Origin: CAYRXM01 sp964449465
GTDB lineage: Bacteria; Chloroflexota; Anaerolineae; JAFGEY01
Direction: 5' to 3'
Length of the DNA stretch: 64,000 nt
NCBI GenBank assembly: GCA_964449465.1
Contig: CAYVBK010000008.1
Span: forward strand, 62,001 to 126,000
The notes beneath the pieces are model-generated. The model was not told where the DNA came from, made no database searches, and saw only the letters and a program-made list of their open reading frames with translations. The number at the start of each line of letters is the position of its first letter. The first letter of the stretch is position 1. Below are positions 54,032 through 61,475 of this stretch, one piece after another. A program made the translations under genes and the position numbers.

Positions 54032-54526
54032 ATGTTACCCCGACCTATCGAGTTATCTGCGGAACAGATGGATGCCATTGACGCCCGGCTGGAAAATATG
54101 TATTGGGAAACTGGTGCCCGCTGCCTGCTGCTGGCCGACATCACCGGGCAACTGATCAGTGAGCAGGGCGCCGCCGGCAAGATGAACACCGCTGTACTGT
54201 CGGCGCTGGGCGCCGGCGAACTGGCCGCCACCAAAGAACTGGCCCGGCTGGTGGGCGAAGAGGCACGCTTTCGCATGGTGCTACACGAGGGCAGCAAAAG
54301 CAACATTTACTTGTCTGAGATTGGCGAAGACATGCTGTTGATCACCGTTTTTGACACCGAAACCCCCATCGGCATGATTCGGCTCTTTACCAAAGAACTG
54401 GTCACCGAACTGGCCGAAATCATTGCCCAATCGCGCCACACTTCCGGCCAATCCAACATCCACGACCTGGATGGCCTGGATGCACTCCTGGCTCAAGAAC
54501 TGGACGACGCCCTGAGCGGTCAATGA
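54032..54526 (+). CDS. Roadblock/LC7 domain protein
   Basis: 164 residues. The Roadblock fold starts near residue 20: LENMYWETGARCLLLADITGQLISEQG, then LSALGAGELAATKELARLVGEE, and SNIYLSEIGEDMLLITVFD. An acidic C-terminal tail of about 35 residues (NIHDLDGLDALLAQELDDAL) is extra and may bind a partner. TGGAGG precedes the ATG at 54032. It lies 8 bp upstream of the MglA-like GTPase gene, the classical position for a MglB-type GTPase-activating protein, so it is the best candidate partner. Confidence 0.82.
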   Translation: MLPRPIELSAEQMDAIDARLENMYWETGARCLLLADITGQLISEQGAAGKMNTAVLSALGAGELAATKELARLVGEEARFRMVLHEGSKSNIYLSEIGEDMLLITVFDTETPIGMIRLFTKELVTELAEIIAQSRHTSGQSNIHDLDGLDALLAQELDDALSGQ

Positions 54527-54534
54527 GGTAAACC

Positions 54535-55122
54535 GTGTTTATCAACCGCAAGCTCAAAGAGATTCAACTGAAAATCGTCTACTATGGCCCGGCCCTGAGC
54601 GGCAAAACCACCAACCTGGAGTACATTCACGGCCACACCAACCCCGACCTGCGCGGCGATCTGGTGTCGCTGAAAACCCGCGAAGACCGTACCCTCTACT
54701 TTGACTATTTGCAGCTTGAATTGGGGCAGGTCAAAGGGCTCAAGCCGCGCTTTAACCTGTACACCGTGCCGGGGCAGACCTATTACGCCGCCACCCGCAA
54801 GCTGGTGCTGCAAGGAGCCGATGGGGTAGTGTTTGTGGCCGATTCGCAGGTGGAACGCATGCGCGACAATCTGGTCTCGTTCAGCGACTTGCTCAAGCAC
54901 CTGCAAGAACTGGGCTATGCACCGGCGCGCATGCCGCTGGTCATCCAGTTCAACAAGCGAGACCTGCCCAATGTGGTGCCGGTCAGCGAGTTCAAGCAGC
55001 GGCTCAAGCTCAACGAGACCATCCCCTGCTTTGAGACAATAGCCCTGCAAGGGGTGGGTGTGTTTGATACGCTCAAAGCCGTGATCGGGCGGGTCATTGC
55101 CAACATTCAGCAAGGCATCTAG
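54535..55122 (+). CDS. MglA-like Ras-superfamily GTPase
   Basis: 195 residues. The P-loop is G18-P-A-L-S-G-K24-T25-T (residues 18-26). The G3 region is NLYTVPGQTYYAATRKL, with the VPGQ typical of MglA-type proteins in place of DTAGQ. The G4 motif is FNKRDLPN. These mark the prokaryotic MglA family, which switches on GTP binding and controls polarity and motility in Myxococcus. A GTG at 54535 with GAGGT upstream is used as start. It lies within a module with four Roadblock/LC7 domains. No motility gene is in the window, so its output process is unknown. Confidence 0.88.
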   Translation: MFINRKLKEIQLKIVYYGPALSGKTTNLEYIHGHTNPDLRGDLVSLKTREDRTLYFDYLQLELGQVKGLKPRFNLYTVPGQTYYAATRKLVLQGADGVVFVADSQVERMRDNLVSFSDLLKHLQELGYAPARMPLVIQFNKRDLPNVVPVSEFKQRLKLNETIPCFETIALQGVGVFDTLKAVIGRVIANIQQGI

Positions 55123-55132
55123 AGGAGAGGCT

Positions 55133-55555
55133 ATGGAGCGAGGCGCAGAGCGAGTTTCGCGTTGGGCGCTGCTGGGACAGGTGTTGGAGCGGCTGTGCCA
55201 TCAGCAAGGCGTCAAAGCAGCCTTTTTAGCCAGCGGCGAGGGTCTGCACATCGTCTCGATGGCGCCGGGGCTGGGGCTGGATCAAGACGAGTTGAGCGGC
55301 CTGGTGACGCGGTTTCGCTATATGGCCCAGGCGATGCAAAAAAAGATGAAATGGGCGCCGGTAGACGAAATCAGCATCCGCTTTGGGCATCAACACCGCC
55401 TGGTAGCGCAGAGCGCCCGCATCGGCAGTCAAGAATTGGTGCTGATTGTCATGATCGAGCCGCGCAGCAACACCGAACAGATTATGCCACAGGCACTGGC
55501 GTTGCTTCAACAGGCCTGGAAAAGACGGCGGCTATCCCGCGAAGAGAGGAAGTGA
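55133..55555 (+). CDS. Roadblock/LC7-like small protein
   Basis: 140 residues. A weaker Roadblock pattern: an N-terminal helix with LGQVLERLCHQQGVKAAFLASGEGLHIVSM, a central helix with ELSGLVTRFRYMAQAMQ, and strands ISIRFGHQHRLVAQSARIG and LVLIVMIEP. The C-terminus is basic (KRRRLSREERK). It probably pairs with one of the other LC7 proteins of the operon. AGAGGAGAGG precedes the ATG at 55133, 10 bp after the GTPase stop. The assignment is less firm than for its neighbours. Confidence 0.7.
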   Translation: MERGAERVSRWALLGQVLERLCHQQGVKAAFLASGEGLHIVSMAPGLGLDQDELSGLVTRFRYMAQAMQKKMKWAPVDEISIRFGHQHRLVAQSARIGSQELVLIVMIEPRSNTEQIMPQALALLQQAWKRRRLSREERK

Positions 55556-55556
55556 C

Positions 55557-56375
55557 GTGGCAGTTCGAGGGCATTTGCAAGACATCCCACTCACCACCCT
55601 GATCTCGGTCAACTGCAACGAGCAGAAACAGAGCAAATTGCGGGTGTGGATTCAAGATCGAGAGGCCAGCATCTTTTTCGAGCAAGGCCAGATCGTTCAC
55701 ATCGAGTCGAACGAGCGTCAGGGAGAGGAGGCATTGTATGAATTGTTGACCTGGGAAGAGGGACAGTTTGAGCTGGAAATAGATGTGCCAGCCCCGGCGC
55801 ACACAGTCAGCACACCCTGGTCGAACCTGGTGTTGGAAGGGATGCGGCTGATTGATGAGCAAGAGGCACAGGCCGAGATCGAGATCATCGAGTGGGGGGA
55901 ACAAAACCAGGATGCAGGAGATCAGGTCAATCTCCCAAATATAGAGACATTGCAAGAATCAACCCCAAAAGAAGACATGCCAAAGGAGGGCAAAAAAATG
56001 GCCAAGAGACGAAGTGAAGTGCTAACCGAACACCTGGAATCGTTGTTGCGCGAATCGGCCGACATTCACGGGGCAGTCATCGTCGGCACCGACGGCCTGG
56101 TACTGTCATCGAACCTGCCGATGGGTGGACACGACGCCACCCGCGTGGGCGCCGAAGGAGCGGCCCTGGTCGGCTTGAGCAAGCGCGCCCTGGGCAACCT
56201 CAAGTGCGGCGATTTCAAAGTGGCAATTCTGCAAGGCAAAGACGGATGGGTCATTGTCAGCGGGGCCGGGCCACAGGCGATGGTGCTGGGTCTGACCGAA
56301 CCCAGCGTCAACCTGGGTATGGCCCTGCTGGAAATGCGCGACATTGCCAACGATGTGGCCGAGACGATGACCTAG
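55557..56375 (+). CDS. DUF4388-Roadblock/LC7 fusion protein
   Basis: 272 residues. The N-terminal 100 residues fit DUF4388 (PATAN-like): RGHLQDIPLTTLISVN, ASIFFEQGQIVHIESN, GEEALYELLTWEEGQFELE. A linker is followed by a Roadblock/LC7 domain (about 148-270) beginning MAKRRSEVL and containing HGAVIVGTDGLVLSSNLP. The start is a GTG at 55557 with GAGAGGAAG just upstream. A strong internal ribosome site at 55982-55990 may also start the LC7 part alone at 55998 (125 residues). The stop lies in the first bases of a repeat element (copy C). DUF4388 proteins are common in Chloroflexota and myxobacterial signalling. Confidence 0.85.
   Translation: MAVRGHLQDIPLTTLISVNCNEQKQSKLRVWIQDREASIFFEQGQIVHIESNERQGEEALYELLTWEEGQFELEIDVPAPAHTVSTPWSNLVLEGMRLIDEQEAQAEIEIIEWGEQNQDAGDQVNLPNIETLQESTPKEDMPKEGKKMAKRRSEVLTEHLESLLRESADIHGAVIVGTDGLVLSSNLPMGGHDATRVGAEGAALVGLSKRALGNLKCGDFKVAILQGKDGWVIVSGAGPQAMVLGLTEPSVNLGMALLEMRDIANDVAETMT
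55982..56000 (+). promoter_or_regulatory. Internal ribosome binding site and start codon in the DUF4388-LC7 gene
   Basis: AAAGGAGGG (55982-55990) stands 7-8 nt upstream of an in-frame ATG (55998-56000) exactly at the domain boundary (residue 148). It would give a free 125-residue LC7 protein. Confidence 0.6.
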
Positions 56376-56640
56376 GAGGCCGCTGAAAAAGTCTATTTTT
56401 ACCACAAAGGACACCAGGAACACAAAGGTTTGCAATACCTGGCGTTTTTAGAAATGCTTTGTGCCCTTTGTGTCTTGGTGGTGAGGGGATTTTTCAGTAC
56501 GCTCCTGGCAGGCTGTCAGAGATGCCTGAACGATGGCGAGTCCCCAACCTGGCAATTTTAGCGCATAGAATGGGGGACCCGCACAAGTTCGGGCTCCCGA
56601 CATCCAAGTGGGGCAACGATTAGTCTCTCCGACAGACTGC
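56371..56640 (+). repeat. Intergenic repeat, copy C (type-1 then type-2 fragment)
   Basis: 56371-56503 is the type-1 fragment: it starts CCTAGGAGGCC, has GCTGAAAAA and TTTTTCAG as inverted ends, and two internal complementary arms (ACCACAAAGG and related), matching the reverse complement of 43849-43980. 56531-56640 is the type-2 fragment, matching copies A and B. The stop codon of the preceding gene is in the first bases. This 332-bp gap holds no gene. Confidence 0.82.
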
Positions 56641-56707
56641 GAACAAGTCCGTTAAAGAGCTTGAGATCAAGAACACCCAAGATTTAGAATGAAAAAAGGA
56701 GAAACCG

Positions 56708-57178
56708 ATGGCGACTGAAGAACAGAAAAAACAAAATATGCTCCGCCTGTCCCGCCTGACATTGTTTGGATTGGCAACAGGCATTTGGGATCTGCTAGGC
56801 GATGGGGCGCGCGGCCTCAGCCACGAAATCGGCGACGAGATTCTGCCGGTACTGGAAAAAGAAATGGGGCTGGAAATCGCTGGTGAGTCGGCCGACGCGG
56901 TACTGCACGAAGTGGCACGGCTGTTTGTGGACGAGTTTGGCTTTGCCCAAGACGCAGCAGTGAAAGGCGATGGTGATATATTCACATTGCGAGTGCGTGG
57001 CTGCGTCAATCGCAAGCTGTGCGACGACCTGGAATCATCTGGAGTGACAGTACCATTCATCTGTCCATATCTGGCTGTAGCCGACGCTGTGTTGGATCAT
57101 GTCAAAATCAAGGCGCGCACCAAAATGGAAAGATGGCACGAAGGTGACGGCACAATTATTACCTTTGAAGTGATTTGA
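56708..57178 (+). CDS. Hypothetical protein, possibly V4R-like
   Basis: 156 residues. An N-terminal helical part (about 1-75) is followed by strands with three cysteines, C99, C105 and C119, in IFTLRVRGCVNRKLC and PFICPYLAVADAV, and a final strand TIITFEVI. The spacing resembles the C-terminal part of the V4R protein at 4250 (C...C...CP...K...F) but the match is weak. AAAAGGAG precedes the ATG. The gene sits between the LC7/GTPase module and the carbonic anhydrase gene, 23 bp before the latter. A role as small-molecule or metal-binding partner is a guess. Confidence 0.55.
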   Translation: MATEEQKKQNMLRLSRLTLFGLATGIWDLLGDGARGLSHEIGDEILPVLEKEMGLEIAGESADAVLHEVARLFVDEFGFAQDAAVKGDGDIFTLRVRGCVNRKLCDDLESSGVTVPFICPYLAVADAVLDHVKIKARTKMERWHEGDGTIITFEVI

Positions 57179-57201
57179 AAGAACTTGAAGGAGGATACTC
57201 A

Positions 57202-57831
57202 ATGCCGCAAAATATCCATGCCAATGTACAGACATCGTTCAGTCCGCAGGTTTCGCAGCCCTACATTGATCCCACGGCCTATGTCCACCCTCTGGCGGCG
57301 GTGATCGGGGCTGTCTATTTGGGCAAACGGGTGATGGTCTCGCCCTGCGCCTCGGTGCGCGGTGACGAGGGGCAGCCCATCTGGGTGGGTGACGAATCGA
57401 ACGTCCAGGATGGAGTGGTATTGCACGCCCTGGAAACCCACGATCACGGCAAACCTGTCGAGAAAAACCTGGTCGAGGTGAATGGCAAAAAGTATGCCGT
57501 GTACATCGGCTGCCGCGTGTCGCTGGCGCATCAGGCGCAGGTACACGGCCCGGCCAGCGTGGGCGACGATAGCTTTGTCGGTATGCAGTCGCTGGTATTC
57601 AAATCGCAGGTGGGCAAAGGCTGCGTGATCGAACCCAAGTGCCTGGTACTGGGCGTCAAGATCGCCGACGGTCGCTATGTGCCGGCCGGCTCGGTGATCA
57701 AGACGCAGGCCGACGCCGACGCCCTGCCCCGCGTGACGCCCGACTATGGGTTCGCCTATCTCAATGCCGGCGTCGTCCATGTCAACACTCACCTGGCCGA
57801 CGGATACAATGATCGGTCAAAAAACTCTTGA
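57202..57831 (+). CDS. cam: Gamma-class carbonic anhydrase, Cam type
   Basis: 209 residues of left-handed beta-helix. The zinc-site histidines are seen in VLHALET (one His) and LAHQAQVHG (two His). The acidic loop residue of Cam type is present (SVRGDEGQPIWVG), and the Glu in HALET is the second shuttle-type residue, features that distinguish true Cam from CamH/CcmM-like forms. The residues SNVQDGVVLHALETHDHGKPVE and GDDSFVGMQSLVFKS match the archaeal Cam closely. It hydrates CO2 to bicarbonate. No signal peptide is evident. AAGGAGGA precedes the ATG at 57202. Its link to the upstream signalling genes is only by position. Confidence 0.92.
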   Translation: MPQNIHANVQTSFSPQVSQPYIDPTAYVHPLAAVIGAVYLGKRVMVSPCASVRGDEGQPIWVGDESNVQDGVVLHALETHDHGKPVEKNLVEVNGKKYAVYIGCRVSLAHQAQVHGPASVGDDSFVGMQSLVFKSQVGKGCVIEPKCLVLGVKIADGRYVPAGSVIKTQADADALPRVTPDYGFAYLNAGVVHVNTHLADGYNDRSKNS

Positions 57832-57855
57832 TCGGATGATTTTTCAGGACTGACG

Positions 57856-57892
57856 CCCAACGTTGGTTGAGCCTGTCGAAACCAACGTTGGG
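57856..57892. repeat. Inverted repeat after the carbonic anhydrase gene
   Basis: A 13-bp stem CCCAACGTTGGTT/AACCAACGTTGGG (57856-57868 with 57880-57892) with an 11-nt loop containing GAGCCTGTCGA. It is 25 bp after the stop. No T-run follows. Confidence 0.65.
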
Positions 57893-57930
57893 GCATCCGG
57901 CAGTTCTGATCTCGATTCGGCCTTGCTATT

Positions 57931-57961
57931 CCCCCTTTCCCACACCTGATGGGAAAGGGGG
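57931..57961. repeat. C/G-rich hairpin upstream of the REC-GAF-GAF gene
   Basis: An 11-bp perfect stem CCCCCTTTCCC/GGGAAAGGGGG (57931-57941 with 57951-57961) with a 9-nt loop, 31 nt before the GTG at 57993. It could modulate expression or be a mobile palindromic repeat. Confidence 0.6.
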
Positions 57962-57992
57962 GTATTCTCCATCTTGGCAGAGGGGGAGCCAG

Positions 57993-59765
57993 GTGCTTGA
58001 AGAAAAAGCGCAAAGAAAACAGGCCGGCGCCCTCCGTGCGGCGCGCATCTTGATTATCGAAGACAACCCACAGATCGCCGAATTACTGGGTGATATTCTG
58101 GCTGCGCCGCGTTATGCCCTCTCGTTTGCCTCAGACGGTCAGCGGGGATTGAGCTATGCCCTCGCCCAGACACCCGACCTGATCCTGCTCGACCTCAATC
58201 TGCCAGACATATCGGGCTGGCAGGTGTTGGAATTGCTCCGACAACGCGGCTGCGAATCGGTCGTCATCCTGGTCACGGCGCACGGGTCGGAAAACGTAGC
58301 CGTGCAGGCCTTGCGCATGGGCGTACGCGATTATGTGTCCAAGCCCTTTACCATAGACGAAATGTTGATGGCCGTCGAGCGCGCTTTGGAAGAAGCGCGT
58401 CTACGCCACGAGCGGCAACAGCTCACCGACAAGCTGCGCGAGACCAACCTGGCCCTGCAACAGCGCATGCGCGAACTGTCCATCTATCAGGCCATCGGTC
58501 GGTCGGTGGCCTCGTTGATGACCACCGATCAACTCTTGCAGCGCATCACCGATGCCGTGGCCTACCTGACCGAGGCGCAGATGGTGGGAGTGTTTTTGCC
58601 CGATGAGAACACCTCTAAACTGAGCCTGGTCGCCTTTCGCCGCGATATGGCCGCAGCGGGTGAACTACAAACCGAGACATTGGAAATTGGCGTCCAAAAC
58701 GCCATGCGCAGCGGCGAGACCGCCTGGGTACGTCCATCGCCGTCCGACAACCCATCCTCATCGGACACAGCGGCGACCGGCGTGTCGCTCTATGTCCCAA
58801 TCAAGATGGGCCAGGATGTAGCCGGCGTCATTGTGGCAACCTTTGGGCGCGGGCGCAGGCCCAACCTGGAAGTGCAAGATCGCCTGGCCGTGCTATCCAA
58901 CTATGCCGCCATCGCCCTCAAAAACGCCCGCCTGTACGAATCTACCCGCCAGGAGGCCCGCCGCCTGGCCGCCCTGACCCGCATCGCCCAGATGGTCACA
59001 TGCTCGCTCAAACTGGATCAGGTGATGCAGGCCCTAGTGCGCAGCATCAACCAGATTTTGACCGTGCAGGCCGGCTCGCTGGTTTTGCTCGATCAAAACA
59101 GCGGCGAGCTGGTCTTTCAAATCAACCTGCAAGGAGACCGTGAACAGCTCTCGGCATTCCGGCTGCGCATGGGGCAAGGCATTGTGGGCTGGGTGGTGCA
59201 AAACGGCCAATCCGCGCGGGTGAATGACGCAGCCAGCGATCCGCGCTTTTACCCGGTCATTGACCAGACCATTGACTTTAGCACCCGCTCGGTCTTGTGC
59301 GTACCGCTGACCGTGCCGGGCAAGACCATCGGGGCCATCCAGGTGATCAACAAAATAGACGAATCGGCCGCCGATGGCATTGGCAGTTTTACCGAACAAG
59401 ATGAAAGCCTGCTTCAGGCTGCCGCAGCGTTTGTGGCGATGGCTATCGAGAATGCCCGGCTGCACGAGGCTCTGCGCCAGACGGTGGCCACTCAAACCAT
59501 CCAGGAAGTCGTCATCACCCTGTCTCACCACATCAACAACCCCCTGCAAACCATCCTGGGCATTGCCTCGTCGTTGAAAAACAGGCTGGATGACCCCGAA
59601 ATTCCAATCATCATCGAAGATCAAGTCTCACGCATCGCCGCAGTGATTGATATTTTGCAAAACATTGCCTCGCCGCAAAGCACCTTTTATCTCGATTCCA
59701 TGCAGATGATTGACATTGAACGCGAGATCGCAGCCAGGCAGCATCAGCGCGCCAGACCATCATAA
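57993..59765 (+). CDS. Receiver-GAF-GAF protein with orphan histidine box, no ATPase
   Basis: 590 residues. Receiver domain about 15-135 (D67 in LLDLNLPDISG, T in LVTAHGS, K in YVSKPFT), a coiled coil, GAF domain 1 (about 165-320), GAF domain 2 (about 340-495), and a final helical part with TLSH512-H-I-N-N-P-L-Q-T-I-L, which is a HisKA-type histidine box. The HATPase domain is absent, and the residue after the histidine is His where Glu is usual. It could accept or give phosphate through the box to another protein. The GTG at 57993 has GGGGGAG upstream. The gene is convergent with, and overlaps by 6 bp, the next minus-strand gene. Confidence 0.82.
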   Translation: MLEEKAQRKQAGALRAARILIIEDNPQIAELLGDILAAPRYALSFASDGQRGLSYALAQTPDLILLDLNLPDISGWQVLELLRQRGCESVVILVTAHGSENVAVQALRMGVRDYVSKPFTIDEMLMAVERALEEARLRHERQQLTDKLRETNLALQQRMRELSIYQAIGRSVASLMTTDQLLQRITDAVAYLTEAQMVGVFLPDENTSKLSLVAFRRDMAAAGELQTETLEIGVQNAMRSGETAWVRPSPSDNPSSSDTAATGVSLYVPIKMGQDVAGVIVATFGRGRRPNLEVQDRLAVLSNYAAIALKNARLYESTRQEARRLAALTRIAQMVTCSLKLDQVMQALVRSINQILTVQAGSLVLLDQNSGELVFQINLQGDREQLSAFRLRMGQGIVGWVVQNGQSARVNDAASDPRFYPVIDQTIDFSTRSVLCVPLTVPGKTIGAIQVINKIDESAADGIGSFTEQDESLLQAAAAFVAMAIENARLHEALRQTVATQTIQEVVITLSHHINNPLQTILGIASSLKNRLDDPEIPIIIEDQVSRIAAVIDILQNIASPQSTFYLDSMQMIDIEREIAARQHQRARPS

Positions 59766-60665
59766 GAGAGAATCTGGTGTGCGCGGAATCTGCGCCTGCG
59801 GAACCCGCGCCTCGCACGGCACACCGGTCTGACACAGCCCGCAGCCATATCCATCAAAGCCATAACTGGCTCTGACGTGTTCGGCCGTGACCCTGTCCAA
59901 AAAAGCCGAGCATTTGCGTTTGTCGTGGCCCTGCTCCGACAGCGCGCCGGCCGGGCATCGGGCGATACACTCGCCGCACGAGCGCGGCGTGCCAAAAAAG
60001 AGACAGTATGCGCGGTGATGAGTATAGGGGCGCAGTGTCGGCGGGATGGCAACACGAGCAACAGCCGAACCGATGCGCACCGCCTTGCCCACCGCCGTGA
60101 TCAGGCCATCGCAGAGGCCAAATGTACCCAACCCCGACGCATAGGCCACATGCCGCTCCGACCAGGTCGAGGCCCACACATACGCCTCTGAAGGGAGCGT
60201 TTTCCACTGCGGCAACAGCATCGGCGACATGGCCGCATATCCCGCCGACTGCAAAACTGTGACCACATCTTGGCGCAATTTTTTGTTAAATTCCTCGCCA
60301 TAGATTCGCGAGCGCGCCCAACGCTCGGCCGGGTAGCGAGTCTGCCGGGCATTGTCCTCTCGCGTGGCCGCGGTCTGCGGTAGCACCCAGCAAATCACGG
60401 TCAATTCTGCTGATGACACCGCCTCGCCTGGAAACGCCTCTTGCCAGGCCTCCAACGGCGTCCAATGAAACGGCCCCACCGCTGTCTTGAACTGCGCATA
60501 AAGCGGGTCGGCGCCGCCAGAAAAGCCGATCAATGGCTCGTCCCAGGCCGGCTCGCCGACAAAATCGGACGAACGGGCCTCGGCCGGGTACAGGTTATTG
60601 TCCGCTCCTCGACAGGCCTGTCGGATGGTTTCGCTCAGCCAGTTGGCTATGCTGTCATTCACCAT
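59760..60665 (-). CDS. Epoxyqueuosine-reductase-like Fe-S protein
   Basis: 301 residues. The C-terminal third has two clusters typical of QueG-like proteins: C-G-E-C-I-A-R-C-P-A-G-A-L with a later C in RKCSAF, and YGCGLCQTGVPCE. The middle part has the conserved GLGTFGLCDGLIT segment (QueG: GKNG / GxGxF...). True QueG reduces epoxyqueuosine in tRNA with cobalamin and two [4Fe-4S] clusters. This protein is shorter and diverged, so it may be a relative with another role. GAGGAGGGG precedes the ATG at 60665. It follows a zinc-ribbon gene on the same strand. Confidence 0.8.
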   Translation of the reverse strand: MVNDSIANWLSETIRQACRGADNNLYPAEARSSDFVGEPAWDEPLIGFSGGADPLYAQFKTAVGPFHWTPLEAWQEAFPGEAVSSAELTVICWVLPQTAATREDNARQTRYPAERWARSRIYGEEFNKKLRQDVVTVLQSAGYAAMSPMLLPQWKTLPSEAYVWASTWSERHVAYASGLGTFGLCDGLITAVGKAVRIGSAVARVAIPPTLRPYTHHRAYCLFFGTPRSCGECIARCPAGALSEQGHDKRKCSAFLDRVTAEHVRASYGFDGYGCGLCQTGVPCEARVPQAQIPRTPDSLL

Positions 60666-60696
60666 GCGCCCCTCCTCAACACGATCATTATGCGAA

Positions 60697-60732
60697 CCGG
60701 CGCAGGCACACATCGGTTGCTGCCTGCGCCGG
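60697..60732. repeat. Stem-loop upstream of the Fe-S protein gene
   Basis: A perfect 12-bp stem CCGGCGCAGGCA/TGCCTGCGCCGG (60697-60708 with 60721-60732), 12-nt loop, no T-run. It is between the zinc-ribbon gene end and the Fe-S gene start. Confidence 0.55.
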
Positions 60733-60807
60733 CTCTGATTTTAGCAGGTGCAAAACACAAGCCGTTCACCTGTCGAACCCTCCAACCGGCGAACGGCCGG
60801 GCCCGGT

Positions 60808-61455
60808 TTAGCCCAGTTTGGTGCCACATTCCGGGCAAAATTTGGCCCCCGGCTGCACCTTGACCCCACATTCCGGGCAATGTTTGGCCGTTTTGATCTT
60901 GGCTCCACATTCCGGGCAAAACTTGGCGTTGGCTGCCAACGGCACGCCACACTCTGGGCAGGTCGCCCGAACGGTCTCTTTCCAGGCTTCGGCGCCCAGT
61001 TTTTTATCCTCTTCGGCCATCTGCGCGTGCGCCCAAACCTCTTCGACCGAGCGGCTAGACTGTGCCGCCGACATTTCGACGCCCAGATCGGGGGCGCAGT
61101 TTTTGCACAGGCCACGCTTGTCGCTCCAGCAGCTTTTGCGGCACACCCATGCCGAGCAGCGCGGACACTGGATGAACAGCTTGCGCGTCTCTTGCACCGC
61201 CGTGCGAAAAGCCTCATCGTGCGCTTTTTGCCAGCCGGCCGAGCGCACCCGCTCGGTGACATTGGCTGCGCTGCCAAACACTCCGCCAAACAGACTGCCG
61301 GCCGTGTCCAGCACCGCCGCCGCCGTGCTGAGTGATGACGGCTTGAACGGTGTGCGATGGCCGCCGCCGCAGCGATTGCACATAAACTCGAACTGAAAGC
61401 CTCGGTCGGTGCTCAAGTCGTTGTAATTGGAAACAAAATCAATTCCTTCGCTCAT
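60808..61455 (-). CDS. Zinc-ribbon protein
   Basis: 215 residues. Four Cys pairs in the N-terminal and middle parts (FMCNRCGGG, QCPRCSAWVCRKSCW, LCKNCAPD) and, at the C-terminus, tandem zinc ribbons of the CPECG type (TCPECGVPL, FCPECGAKI, HCPECGVKV, FCPECGTKL). This resembles DZANK-type adaptor proteins. The middle part is helical with a SAANVTERVRSAGWQKAHDEAF stretch. It probably binds a protein or nucleic acid partner. The ATG at 61455 is 20 bp from the stop of the A2M gene upstream, so these may be co-transcribed. Confidence 0.78.
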   Translation of the reverse strand: MSEGIDFVSNYNDLSTDRGFQFEFMCNRCGGGHRTPFKPSSLSTAAAVLDTAGSLFGGVFGSAANVTERVRSAGWQKAHDEAFRTAVQETRKLFIQCPRCSAWVCRKSCWSDKRGLCKNCAPDLGVEMSAAQSSRSVEEVWAHAQMAEEDKKLGAEAWKETVRATCPECGVPLAANAKFCPECGAKIKTAKHCPECGVKVQPGAKFCPECGTKLG

Positions 61456-61475
61456 TCCTTGCTCTCCTGTCTAGT

